The translations under genes were made by a program, and so were the position numbers. Below are positions 9,394 to 16,877 of a stretch of 64,000 nt of DNA, in pieces. The notes below the pieces were generated by a model. That model saw nothing but the letters and a program-made list of their open reading frames with translations. It was not told the DNA's origin and did no database searches. The DNA lies in contig JAFPBO010000014.1 of NCBI GenBank assembly GCA_017390475.1, forward strand, positions 62,001-126,000, read 5' to 3'. The stretch comes from Loktanella sp. Lineage in GTDB: Bacteria > Pseudomonadota > Alphaproteobacteria > Rhodobacterales > Rhodobacteraceae. Position 1 is the first letter of the stretch; each line of letters starts with the position of its first letter.

Positions 9394-10269
9394 TCACGCG
9401 GAAGATGCCGCTTTCTGGCGCGCGCGCCAGAGGGTGAAAAGCCCGGCCCCCACGACGATGGCCGCACCCAACGCCACATTCGGCCGGATCGTTTCGCCCA
9501 TCAGCCCGACACCGATCATGCTGGCAAAGACCAGTTGCAGATAGGCAAAGGGCTGGACGGCGCTGGCCTCGGCCACCTCATAGGTCTTGATCAGCAGCCA
9601 ATGCCCCGCGGCGCCGGTGATGCACAGCGTGGTCATCCAGCGCCAGTCAGCGGCGGACATCGGTTCCCAAAACCAGATGCCAACGACCGTCATCACCACC
9701 GCGCCTGACGTACCGGTCCAGAAAAATGACGTCGTGGTATTGTCCAGCCGCGCCGCATAGCGCGTCAGCAACCCGTAAAGTGCGAACATGAACCCCGCCA
9801 AAAGCGGGATCGCCGCCGCCGGGGAAAAGACCGCGAAACCCGGTTGCAGGATCACCAGCACCCCGACAAAGCCGATACCGATGGCAACCCACCGCCGCCA
9901 GCCGACACCTTCGCCCAGGATCGGACCGGAAAGTGCAGCGATCAGCAACGGATAACAGGCAAAGATCGCATGGCTTTCGACCAGTCCCAGATAGACGAAA
10001 GCGGTGACCATGACGCAGATTTCCAGCGCCAGCAGGGTGCCGCGCGCGATCTGAAGGACCGGTTGCTTGGTGCGCGCCGCCGCCCGGATGGATCCCGATT
10101 GTCTGCGCGCAATCGCCATGACAAAAGCCGCAAAAAACCAATAGCGCACCATCACGATCATCACGACGTTGTTGTTGACCGCCAGATGCTGCGAAATCCC
10201 GTCCTGAATGGCGAAAATAAAGGTGGTCAGGATCATCAGTGTGATCCCGAGCCTGGTATTAGTCTGCAT
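9394..10269 (-). CDS. EamA-family (DMT) membrane transporter
   Basis: Drug/metabolite transporter superfamily permease of 291 residues with about ten hydrophobic helices arranged as two EamA repeats; it begins MQTNTRLGITLMILTTFIFAIQDG. Substrate unknown. The ATG at 10269 overlaps the last codons of mnmD and has AAGGA six bases upstream, so the gene is probably translated from the mnmD transcript. It converges with allE, with 27 bases between their stops. Confidence 0.85.
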   Translation of the reverse strand: MQTNTRLGITLMILTTFIFAIQDGISQHLAVNNNVVMIVMVRYWFFAAFVMAIARRQSGSIRAAARTKQPVLQIARGTLLALEICVMVTAFVYLGLVESHAIFACYPLLIAALSGPILGEGVGWRRWVAIGIGFVGVLVILQPGFAVFSPAAAIPLLAGFMFALYGLLTRYAARLDNTTTSFFWTGTSGAVVMTVVGIWFWEPMSAADWRWMTTLCITGAAGHWLLIKTYEVAEASAVQPFAYLQLVFASMIGVGLMGETIRPNVALGAAIVVGAGLFTLWRARQKAASSA

Positions 10270-10939
10270 CTTCCATCCTTGCACGGGTCATATGCCGCTT
10301 GCGCCCATAGCCTTTGTGTTTGGTGACTGTAAAACCGGCGTCAGACAGGCTGCGCCTGATGAGACCTGCAGCGCTGTAGGTTGCTGCCGTGCCGCCCCGC
10401 TTTGTATGGTCTGCAACCGCCTGCAGCAGGCTGGGTTCCCAGAGTTCGGGGTTCTTGACGGGTGAAAACCCGTCCAGATACCACGCATCAACCTTACCGG
10501 CCCAGACAGGCAAAGTCTGGCGCGCATCGCCGGTGAACACCTGCAGGGTCAGTCCAGCGTCCAATTCCGTCGGGCCCATACCGGGTGTCCAGGCTGCCAA
10601 CAGCTTGCCTGCATAATCTGCAATCGTCGGGAATTGTGCCAGCGCTTTGGCCATATCCGGCAACGCCATCGGAAAAGCCTCGAACGAGGTGAAATGTAGC
10701 TGACCGGGCCTGCCCGCCTGTACCCAGACATCCCAGGTGACCAGCAGATTCAGCCCGGTGCCAAAACCCAGCTCGCCGATGTGAAAATCGCCCCCGAACC
10801 GCGTGGGCAGATCATTGCCCGCGACAAACACATGCTCCGTTTCCGCCAGACCATCGTCCAGCGAGAAGTAAGGATCGTCAAAATCCTGCGCAATCGGCAC
10901 GCCGTCCCGCCATTGTAGTTTTGCTGTCTGGTCTGTCAT
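10259..10939 (-). CDS. mnmD: tRNA (mnm5s2U34)-methyltransferase MnmD
   Basis: SAM-dependent methylation of 5-aminomethyl-2-thiouridine at the tRNA wobble base. The 226-residue protein corresponds to the N-terminal (DUF752) half of E. coli MnmC. The SAM site GELGFGTGLNLLVTWD, HFTSFEAFPM and DAWYLDGFSPVKNPELW are all present. The ATG at 10939 is chosen because the protein then begins MTDQTAKLQWRDG as in the family. The FAD-oxidase half of MnmC is missing from this polypeptide, but an oxidase gene starts 48 bases away in the other direction. Confidence 0.9.
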   Translation of the reverse strand: MTDQTAKLQWRDGVPIAQDFDDPYFSLDDGLAETEHVFVAGNDLPTRFGGDFHIGELGFGTGLNLLVTWDVWVQAGRPGQLHFTSFEAFPMALPDMAKALAQFPTIADYAGKLLAAWTPGMGPTELDAGLTLQVFTGDARQTLPVWAGKVDAWYLDGFSPVKNPELWEPSLLQAVADHTKRGGTAATYSAAGLIRRSLSDAGFTVTKHKGYGRKRHMTRARMEDAD

Positions 10940-10986
10940 GCGCTGCTGCCCTAGGTCTGGGGCATCTTTGGGCGGAAGGGCGCGGA

Positions 10987-12012
10987 ATGGCAATTGCTGA
11001 TATCACGGTGATGGGAGCGGGGGTCTTTGGCCTGTCGGTGGCTTATGCCTGCGCGCTGCGCGGTGCGGCGGTGCAGGTGATTGATCCGGCCGGTGTGGCA
11101 GCTGGGGCCAGCGGCGGGCTGGTCGGCGCGCTTGCCCCGCATGTGCCGGAGAACTGGAACGACAAAAAGGCGTTTCAATTCGACAGCCTGATCATGGCCG
11201 AAGAATTCTGGGCCGGTGTCGCCGCCCGGACCGGGGCAGATACCGGCTATGCCCGCACTGGCCGTCTGCAGCCTCTGGCCGATGACCGCGCGGTGAGTCT
11301 TGCACGTGACCGGGCCGTATCAGCAGGCGATCTGTGGCAGGGGCTGGCGACATGGCAGGTGGAACCTGTCAGCGACAGCCCATGGATGCCGCCATCGCCC
11401 AGCGGCTATGTCGTGCGCGACAGCCTGTCGGCGCTGATCCATCCCCGCAGCGCGACCCGGGCCCTGGCCGACGCCGTTGTGGCACTGGGTGGAAGAATAG
11501 CGCGCGATGGCGATGCGACGGGCAAGGTCGTCTGGGCCACCGGCTGGGCCGGAATGCAGGAAATCGGTGGCAATGGGGTGAAAGGACAGGCCGCTTTACT
11601 GCGCTATGACGCGGCAGGTAGCCCACAACTCTTTGCCGATGCGCTGCATATCATCCCGCATCTGGATGGGACGGTGGCCATCGGTTCCACATCGGAACGG
11701 GACTTCACCGATCCCACGGGCACCGATAGCGCCCTGGATGATGTGATCGCGCGGGCCATCGCTGCTTTTCCTGTGTTGCAGGGGGCGGCCATCATCGAAA
11801 ACTGGGCCGGTGTCCGCCCCCGCGCAGCAAGCCGCGCGCCGGTCCTGGGCCAGCATCCGGCCCGCAAAGGCGATTACATCGCGAATGGCGGCTTCAAGAT
11901 TGGCTTTGGCATGGCGCCCAAAGCAGGTGCCGTCATGGCTGACCTGTTGCTGGAAGGTATCGACGCAATCCCCGATGGATTTCGCGCCACGCCCCCGATC
12001 TTCCGAGCTTAA
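10987..12012 (+). CDS. FAD-dependent oxidoreductase, candidate stand-alone MnmC oxidase
   Basis: DAO/DadA-type flavoprotein of 341 residues. The Rossmann motif VMGAGVFGLSVAYA lies at residues 8-21, GASGGLVGALAPHVPE follows (compare GASGNRQGALYP of the MnmC oxidase half), and GGFKIGFGMAPKAG lies near the end. It is divergent from mnmD with 47 bases between starts. By family and position I infer that it oxidises cmnm5s2U34 to nm5s2U34 for MnmD, but a glycine/D-amino-acid oxidase of other use cannot be excluded. GGAAGGG precedes the ATG. The last codons lie inside a dispersed intergenic repeat. Confidence 0.75.
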   Translation: MAIADITVMGAGVFGLSVAYACALRGAAVQVIDPAGVAAGASGGLVGALAPHVPENWNDKKAFQFDSLIMAEEFWAGVAARTGADTGYARTGRLQPLADDRAVSLARDRAVSAGDLWQGLATWQVEPVSDSPWMPPSPSGYVVRDSLSALIHPRSATRALADAVVALGGRIARDGDATGKVVWATGWAGMQEIGGNGVKGQAALLRYDAAGSPQLFADALHIIPHLDGTVAIGSTSERDFTDPTGTDSALDDVIARAIAAFPVLQGAAIIENWAGVRPRAASRAPVLGQHPARKGDYIANGGFKIGFGMAPKAGAVMADLLLEGIDAIPDGFRATPPIFRA

Positions 12013-12030
12013 ATATCCCCGCCGGAGGCA
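12001..12030. repeat. Dispersed intergenic repeat, copy 1
   Basis: Shares 27 of 30 bases with 25281-25310 and a core with 35823-35846. On the minus strand it reads GCCTCCGGCGGGG then ATATTTAAG, 3' of nusB. It also supplies the final codons and TAA stop of the flavoprotein gene on the plus strand. Confidence 0.75.
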
Positions 12031-12060
12031 TCTGGACTATCGACGCCACCAAGGTCGGGA

Positions 12061-12528
12061 TCAGAAAGCCTCTGGCTGCGCTTCGCGTGCCATATGATCA
12101 AGCACTGCGTTGACGAATTTCGGTTCCTTGCCGTCATGCGAAAACGCCTCGGCCACGGCAACAAATTCACTGATCACCACTTTTGGCGGTGTGTCCTTGT
12201 CCAGCAATTCAGCCCCCGCAGCGCGGAACAGGGCGCGCCATGTCGGGTCAATCCGCGCAATCGGCCATTTCACCACAAGTGCCCGGTCGGTCATCTGGTC
12301 GATCTTGGCCTGCAAATCGACGGCGCGGTCCATCATGCGGCGGAACGTATCGACATCGCCTTCAGCCATTTCGACATCATCGATGATTTCACCGAAACGG
12401 TGATCTTCGAATTCACGGGTGATGGCATCGACGGTCTGGCCCGTCGCCTCCATCTGAAACAGCGCCTGCACCGCAAAAAACCGGGCGGCGGATTTCATCT
12501 TGCGGCGTTGGTTGTTGGATATGGTCAT
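12061..12528 (-). CDS. nusB: Transcription antitermination factor NusB
   Basis: RNA-binding protein that with NusE (S10) joins the antitermination complex on boxA RNA, mainly for rRNA operons. 155 residues, all-alpha NusB fold; RRKMKSAARFFAVQALFQME at the N-terminus and KVVISEFVAVAEAF near the end are typical. The ATG overlaps the ribH stop (ATGA), the usual ribH-nusB coupling. Last gene of the riboflavin cluster; a dispersed repeat follows. Confidence 0.95.
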   Translation of the reverse strand: MTISNNQRRKMKSAARFFAVQALFQMEATGQTVDAITREFEDHRFGEIIDDVEMAEGDVDTFRRMMDRAVDLQAKIDQMTDRALVVKWPIARIDPTWRALFRAAGAELLDKDTPPKVVISEFVAVAEAFSHDGKEPKFVNAVLDHMAREAQPEAF

Positions 12529-13052
12529 ACTGTCGATTTACCTGCCATCAGAATGTCACTGGTGAAACCGACACCTTTTTCAGACTTGCCCCATTTGCGT
12601 GACAGCGCCACCAGATGCAAGGCCGCAGCTGCGGCACCGCCGCCTTTGTTCATCTGTGCGGGATCAGCACGCACCGCCGCCTGCGCGTGGTTTTCCACGG
12701 TCAGGATACCATTGCCGATGCACAAACCCTGCAGGCCCAGCAATTGCAGCGCGCGACTACTGTCATTGCAGACGGTGTCATAATGCGTGGTCTCGCCCCG
12801 GATCACGCAGCCAAGCGCGACATAGCCGTCAAAATTGCTCATCCGTGCGGCAATGCCGATGGCGGTAGGGATCTCCAGCGCGCCCGGGACATGGACGATG
12901 TCATGCGTCGCCCCGGCCTTTTCAATCTCGGCCAAGGCACCGGTGATCTGGTGATCGCTGATGTCTTTGTAATAGGGCGAAGCGACGATCAGTATCTTCA
13001 CCGGCTTATCAAATTCCGGCAGTGGCAGGATGTGATGCGAGGGTCCGGCCAT
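12525..13052 (-). CDS. ribH: 6,7-dimethyl-8-ribityllumazine synthase
   Basis: Condenses 5-amino-6-ribitylaminouracil with 3,4-dihydroxybutanone 4-phosphate, the penultimate step of riboflavin synthesis. 175 residues. PGALEIPTAIGIAA and GCVIRGETTHYDTVCND (containing the catalytic His) are clear. The start ATG overlaps the ribBX stop by one base. Confidence 0.95.
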   Translation of the reverse strand: MAGPSHHILPLPEFDKPVKILIVASPYYKDISDHQITGALAEIEKAGATHDIVHVPGALEIPTAIGIAARMSNFDGYVALGCVIRGETTHYDTVCNDSSRALQLLGLQGLCIGNGILTVENHAQAAVRADPAQMNKGGGAAAAALHLVALSRKWGKSEKGVGFTSDILMAGKSTV

Positions 13053-14182
13053 CAGCCAATCTCCGATATTTTGCGGGTGCCGACGATTTCAAGGCCGTAG
13101 GCATCAAGGCCAACGACCTTGGGCTTGGGCGAATTGGTCAGCAGGGTGATTTCATGCAGACCCAGCGCCGATAGGATCTGCGCGCCAAGGCCATATTGGC
13201 GTAGGGTCTGGGGGCTCGCCTCTTCGGATGGGTGCAGCGTCATATGCAGATCACGCAGCAGGACCAACGCGCCGCGCCCTTCCTCGGCGATCGCCAGCAT
13301 CGCATCGCCGAATTCATTGCGCCGCCCGTTGGGGCCGACACCGACGACATCCAGCATCGGGTCCAGCGCATGCATCCGCACCAGCACAGGCTCTGGCGTG
13401 GTGATATCGCCTTTGACCAAAGCAATATGTTCGGCACCTTGGGTTTCGTCAACGAAAATATGCATCTCCCAATCACCACCGAATTCCGAGGTGATTGTCG
13501 TGGCGCTGCGTTCCACCACCAGATTGTCATGGCGGCGGCGATAGGCGATCAGATCGCTGATCGTGCCGATTTTCAGCCCGTGCAATTGCGCAAAGGCGAC
13601 CAGATCAGGCAGACGTGCCATTTCGCCGTCTTCCTTCATGATCTCGCAGATCACACCGGACGGGTTCAGCCCGGCAAGGCGGCTGATATCGACGGCTGCC
13701 TCAGTATGACCTGCGCGGACAAGCACGCCGCCCTCGCGCGCGCGCAGCGGAAAGACATGGCCGGGTGTCGCGATATCGGCGGCACCTTTGGCGGCATCAA
13801 TCGCGACCGAGACAGTGCGCGCACGGTCTGCGGCGGAAATGCCGGTGCTGACGCCTTCGCGGGCCTCGATGCTGACGGTAAAGGCAGTTTCATGCCGCGA
13901 TGAATTGTTTGATGCCATCAAGGGCAGGCCCAAGGCGTCAATCCGGCTACCGGGCAGCGACAGGCAGATCAATCCGCGGCCGTGTTTGGCCATGAAATTG
14001 ATCGCATCGGGTGTGGCCATCTGCGCGGGGATCACCAGATCGCCTTCGTTTTCGCGGTCCTCGTGATCGACGAGGATGAACATCCTGCCATTGCGGGCAT
14101 CATCGATGATATCTTCGATCTTGCTGATCGCATCGGACCAATCGATTTCAACCGGACCCGGCGTTTCAAAAGTAGATGACAT
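13052..14182 (-). CDS. ribB: 3,4-dihydroxy-2-butanone 4-phosphate synthase with degenerate GTP cyclohydrolase II domain (RibBX)
   Basis: Residues 1 to about 210 form an intact RibB domain (VDHEDRENEGDLVIPAQ; HTEAAVDISRLAGLNPSGV). The C-terminal domain keeps the RibA fold outline (HIALVKGDITTPEPVLVRMH, AEEGRGALVL, LLTNSPKP). It lacks the RibA zinc cysteines (expected SECLTGD..RCDCG; here ALDPMLDVVGVGPNGRR) and the QEGRNIGL motif. It should therefore make the butanone phosphate but not convert GTP, as described for RibBX proteins. A separate ribA must exist elsewhere. The ATG at 14182 (376 residues) is preferred; an in-frame ATG at 14224 is possible. Confidence 0.9.
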   Translation of the reverse strand: MSSTFETPGPVEIDWSDAISKIEDIIDDARNGRMFILVDHEDRENEGDLVIPAQMATPDAINFMAKHGRGLICLSLPGSRIDALGLPLMASNNSSRHETAFTVSIEAREGVSTGISAADRARTVSVAIDAAKGAADIATPGHVFPLRAREGGVLVRAGHTEAAVDISRLAGLNPSGVICEIMKEDGEMARLPDLVAFAQLHGLKIGTISDLIAYRRRHDNLVVERSATTITSEFGGDWEMHIFVDETQGAEHIALVKGDITTPEPVLVRMHALDPMLDVVGVGPNGRRNEFGDAMLAIAEEGRGALVLLRDLHMTLHPSEEASPQTLRQYGLGAQILSALGLHEITLLTNSPKPKVVGLDAYGLEIVGTRKISEIG

Positions 14183-14251
14183 CAGCGACCCCGCAGCTTG
14201 CTTGCCTGCCAGATAGCCCAGCATCCGCCGTTTGAAAAGGGCCGCATCAGG

Positions 14252-14275
14252 TAAGGTGGACCTTGATCCACCTTA
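14252..14275. repeat. Inverted repeat TAAGGTGGA...TCCACCTTA, copy 1
   Basis: Nine-base perfect arms around CCTTGA. The right arm contains the TAA stop of the preceding minus-strand gene. It matches the core of the 40-bp palindrome at 30391-30430 in 22 of 24 bases, so it is a REP-like element, possibly acting as a terminator or mRNA-stabilising hairpin between the unknown gene and ribBX. Confidence 0.7.
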
Positions 14276-14827
14276 TGAAAAGAACGCCTCGGCGCTGACA
14301 TAACCCGCAAGCCGGGCGGCGGCGACCCATTCGCGTTCGAAATCTGTGTCGCCGACCAGCACAAAACGGTCCGCGGGCTGACGCAAAGTCACAGCAATGC
14401 CGTCCAGATCGCGCCGCATGGCAGACCAACTGTCGGCAAAGCGTGGCGCGGCAAAAGCCCGATCGATCACTGGCTGCGCCGCCAGATAACTTGGCGTCAC
14501 AGGACGATGCGCGACGGCATGTCGCGCGGCATTGACCAAACCTTCCAATCTGTCGGCACGATCCGCAGGCAGCGCTTGCCCATCACGCAGGACCCGCAAC
14601 GCATTGCTGGAAAACAAAAACCCGATAAGATCATGGCCATTGCTGGCCCTGATCCCGGCATAGGTCTTGTAGGGCAGGCCCAGTTCAGCCGCACGTTTCA
14701 CCCGCAGGCGCACCACTTCTATCGGCAGGACCGGCAGCAGTTCGCGACGCGCCTTTGCCCAGGCATGGACCCGCCAGCTATGGCCCGATGCGACCGACAA
14801 CCCCGAATTATGCCCGATCCCCGCCAT
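14273..14827 (-). CDS. Conserved-looking unknown protein inside the riboflavin operon
   Basis: 184 residues, no recognised enzymatic domain. It begins MAGIGHNSG, a short peptide I associate with the N-termini of various alphaproteobacterial proteins. The rest is mostly helical, rich in Ala/Arg, without membrane segments or signal peptide. The central GLPYKTYAGIRASNGHDLIGFLFSS is the most conserved-looking part. The ATG at 14827 overlaps the ribE stop (TGATG), so it is coupled to riboflavin synthase; ribBX follows. A role in flavin metabolism or its control is only inferred from position. Confidence 0.75.
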   Translation of the reverse strand: MAGIGHNSGLSVASGHSWRVHAWAKARRELLPVLPIEVVRLRVKRAAELGLPYKTYAGIRASNGHDLIGFLFSSNALRVLRDGQALPADRADRLEGLVNAARHAVAHRPVTPSYLAAQPVIDRAFAAPRFADSWSAMRRDLDGIAVTLRQPADRFVLVGDTDFEREWVAAARLAGYVSAEAFFS

Positions 14828-15423
14828 CAATCATACTCGCGCAGGCGCGCAACATAGCGGGCCATCGTGTCGATCTCGATATTGATCAGATCGCCGACGG
14901 CCACCTCGCCCCATGTTGTCGCTGTCTTGGTATGCGGAATGAAATTGATTCCGAAATCGCGGCCCGACACCTCGTTCACCGTCAGCGATGTGCCGTCCAA
15001 CGCAACCGAGCCCTTGGGCGCAATGAACCGCGCCAACTGCTCTGGCGCACGGAACGTCACCCGCGTGCTGTCGCCTTCGTCGCGCAGGCCGACCACTTCG
15101 GCCACGCCATCGACATGGCCCGATACGATATGCCCGCCCAGTTCATCACCGACCTTCAGCGCGCGTTCGAGGTTCAGGCGTTTGCCCACAACCCAGCCAC
15201 CGACATTGGTCGCGCCCACGGTTTCCGCTGAAATCTGCACGTCAAACCAGTTCTGCGGCTCGCGCCCCAGCGCGATCACCGTCAGACACACCCCATTGCA
15301 GGCGATGGAGGCCCCGATGTCGACCCCCGCCACATCATACCCCGTGCCGATCCGTGCGCGCAGATCACCGCGCTGTTCGAGTTCCAGCACCCGGCCAATA
15401 TCGGTGACAATTCCTGTGAACAT
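14827..15423 (-). CDS. ribE: Riboflavin synthase alpha chain
   Basis: Dismutates two lumazine molecules to riboflavin. 198 residues with two lumazine-binding repeats. The N-terminus MFTGIVTDIGRV is the canonical start, and LGGHIVSGHVDGVAEV and GVCLTVIALG belong to the repeats. First gene of the ribE-unknown-ribBX-ribH-nusB run. I looked for an FMN riboswitch in the 110 bases upstream and saw none of its conserved stems. Confidence 0.95.
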   Translation of the reverse strand: MFTGIVTDIGRVLELEQRGDLRARIGTGYDVAGVDIGASIACNGVCLTVIALGREPQNWFDVQISAETVGATNVGGWVVGKRLNLERALKVGDELGGHIVSGHVDGVAEVVGLRDEGDSTRVTFRAPEQLARFIAPKGSVALDGTSLTVNEVSGRDFGINFIPHTKTATTWGEVAVGDLINIEIDTMARYVARLREYD

Positions 15424-15495
15424 CGGTTTTCCTTTCGGTCTTATCCTGACCTAGCGCCTTGCAACCAGGCAGACAAGCACCCCCGGCATGCTCCG

Positions 15496-15524
15496 CCTCA
15501 TTCCGGCCAAAATCATGATATAAT
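15496..15524 (+). promoter_or_regulatory. Possible promoter for kpsS
   Basis: A perfect TATAAT lies at 15519-15524, about 33 bases before the kpsS ATG, in an AT-rich island. No good -35 hexamer is present at the right distance, so the call is weak. Confidence 0.3.
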
Positions 15525-15556
15525 GATGTGCAAATTTGTGTTTGTCAGTAAGTGTC

Positions 15557-16837
15557 ATGAGTAACCAGCGCCGTTTTTTGTTTCTTCAAGGGCCACATGG
15601 GCCGTTCTTTCGCCAATTGGCAGGAATGCTGCGCCATGCCGGCTGTGATGTCTGGCGTGTGGGCTTCAACGCGGGCGATGCGGCGTTCTGGTGGTGCGAC
15701 TGCGGCTATCTGCCGTTCCGCGCCGGACCTGCCGATTGGCCCGCGGCACTGGCGACGATATTGCACGACAAACAGATCACCGATCTGGTGTTGTACGGTG
15801 ATACCCGCCCGGTTCACGCTGTGGCGATCAGACAGGCCCGCACCGCTGGTTTACGCATTCATGTCTTTGAAGAAGGTTATCTGCGCCCCTATTGGGTGAC
15901 CTATGAACGCGACGGCAGCAACGGCAATTCGGCACTGCTGAACCTGACGGTGCTGCAGATTCAGGCCCAGCTGACGCAGGCGGGCGATGACCTGCCGACC
16001 CCGCCCGCGCATTGGGGCGACATGCGCCAGCATATTTTCTACGGCGCACTTTATCATTGGTTCGTGATGTTCATGAACTGGCGCTATCCGCAGTTTCAGC
16101 CGCACCGTCCGCTGCCAATCCTGCGCGAAGCACAGCTCTATTCCCAGCGCCTGCTGATGCTGCCGTTTCACGCACTCAGCAGGGCCTTTGCCACCATGCG
16201 GATCAAGACCAGAGGCCAGCCTTATCATCTGGCCCTGTTGCAACTTGAACATGACTCGAGCTTTCAGGCCCATTCCCCTTTCAAGGACATGCGCGATTTC
16301 ATTGAGGTGGTGATCACCGGTTTCGCCCGAGGGGCCCGGCCCGATCATCATCTGGTGTTCAAGGCGCACCCGCTGGAAACCGGACGCTACCAGTTGCAGA
16401 AAGTCATCCGTCACACTGCCCGCGATCACGGCTTGTCTGACCGGGTGCATTACGTACGTGGTGGCAAACTGGCCCGTCTGCTGGATGGTGCACGCAGTGC
16501 CGTGACGGTCAATTCGACTGCGGGCCAGCAGGTGCTGTGGCGCGGCATTCCGCTGCGGATTTTCGGGACGGCGGTTTACAACAAACCGGAATTCGTCTCG
16601 GACCAGCCGCTGCCCGCTTTCTTTGCCGATCCGCGCAAACCTGACGCGGCGGCCTATCGCGATTACCGGCAGTTCCTGCTGGAAACCAGCCAAGTGCCAG
16701 GCGGCTATTATTCGACCAAAGGCCGTCGTCAGCTGAAACAGCAATTGGTGGACATGATGCTGGCCGAAACTGACCCCTACACCGCGCGACTTGCCAAAAC
16801 CGCCCCTGCGCCCGATGCGCTGCGGCTGGTCAGCTGA
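15557..16837 (+). CDS. kpsS: Capsule polysaccharide glycosyltransferase KpsS
   Basis: KpsS adds the first Kdo to lyso-phosphatidylglycerol in the conserved poly-Kdo linker of group 2-type capsules. 426 residues. The N-terminus FLFLQGPHGPFFRQLAGML and VWRVGFNAGD are family signatures, and DRVHYVRGGKL and TVNSTAGQQVLWRGIP form the C-terminal Kdo-transferase part. The ATG at 15557 gives the family start; its ribosome site is weak. It is followed 40 bases later by kpsC in the same direction and lies opposite to the riboflavin genes on both sides. Confidence 0.88.
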   Translation: MSNQRRFLFLQGPHGPFFRQLAGMLRHAGCDVWRVGFNAGDAAFWWCDCGYLPFRAGPADWPAALATILHDKQITDLVLYGDTRPVHAVAIRQARTAGLRIHVFEEGYLRPYWVTYERDGSNGNSALLNLTVLQIQAQLTQAGDDLPTPPAHWGDMRQHIFYGALYHWFVMFMNWRYPQFQPHRPLPILREAQLYSQRLLMLPFHALSRAFATMRIKTRGQPYHLALLQLEHDSSFQAHSPFKDMRDFIEVVITGFARGARPDHHLVFKAHPLETGRYQLQKVIRHTARDHGLSDRVHYVRGGKLARLLDGARSAVTVNSTAGQQVLWRGIPLRIFGTAVYNKPEFVSDQPLPAFFADPRKPDAAAYRDYRQFLLETSQVPGGYYSTKGRRQLKQQLVDMMLAETDPYTARLAKTAPAPDALRLVS

Positions 16838-16877
16838 TGCGCGGGTCAAGGCTGGGGCGCGGGCCTAGCTCACCCTG

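Noticed and set aside
15424-15540. FMN riboswitch expected upstream of ribE
   Set aside because: I could not find the conserved AGGG...GATGCCG-type segments or the multi-stem layout in this short region.
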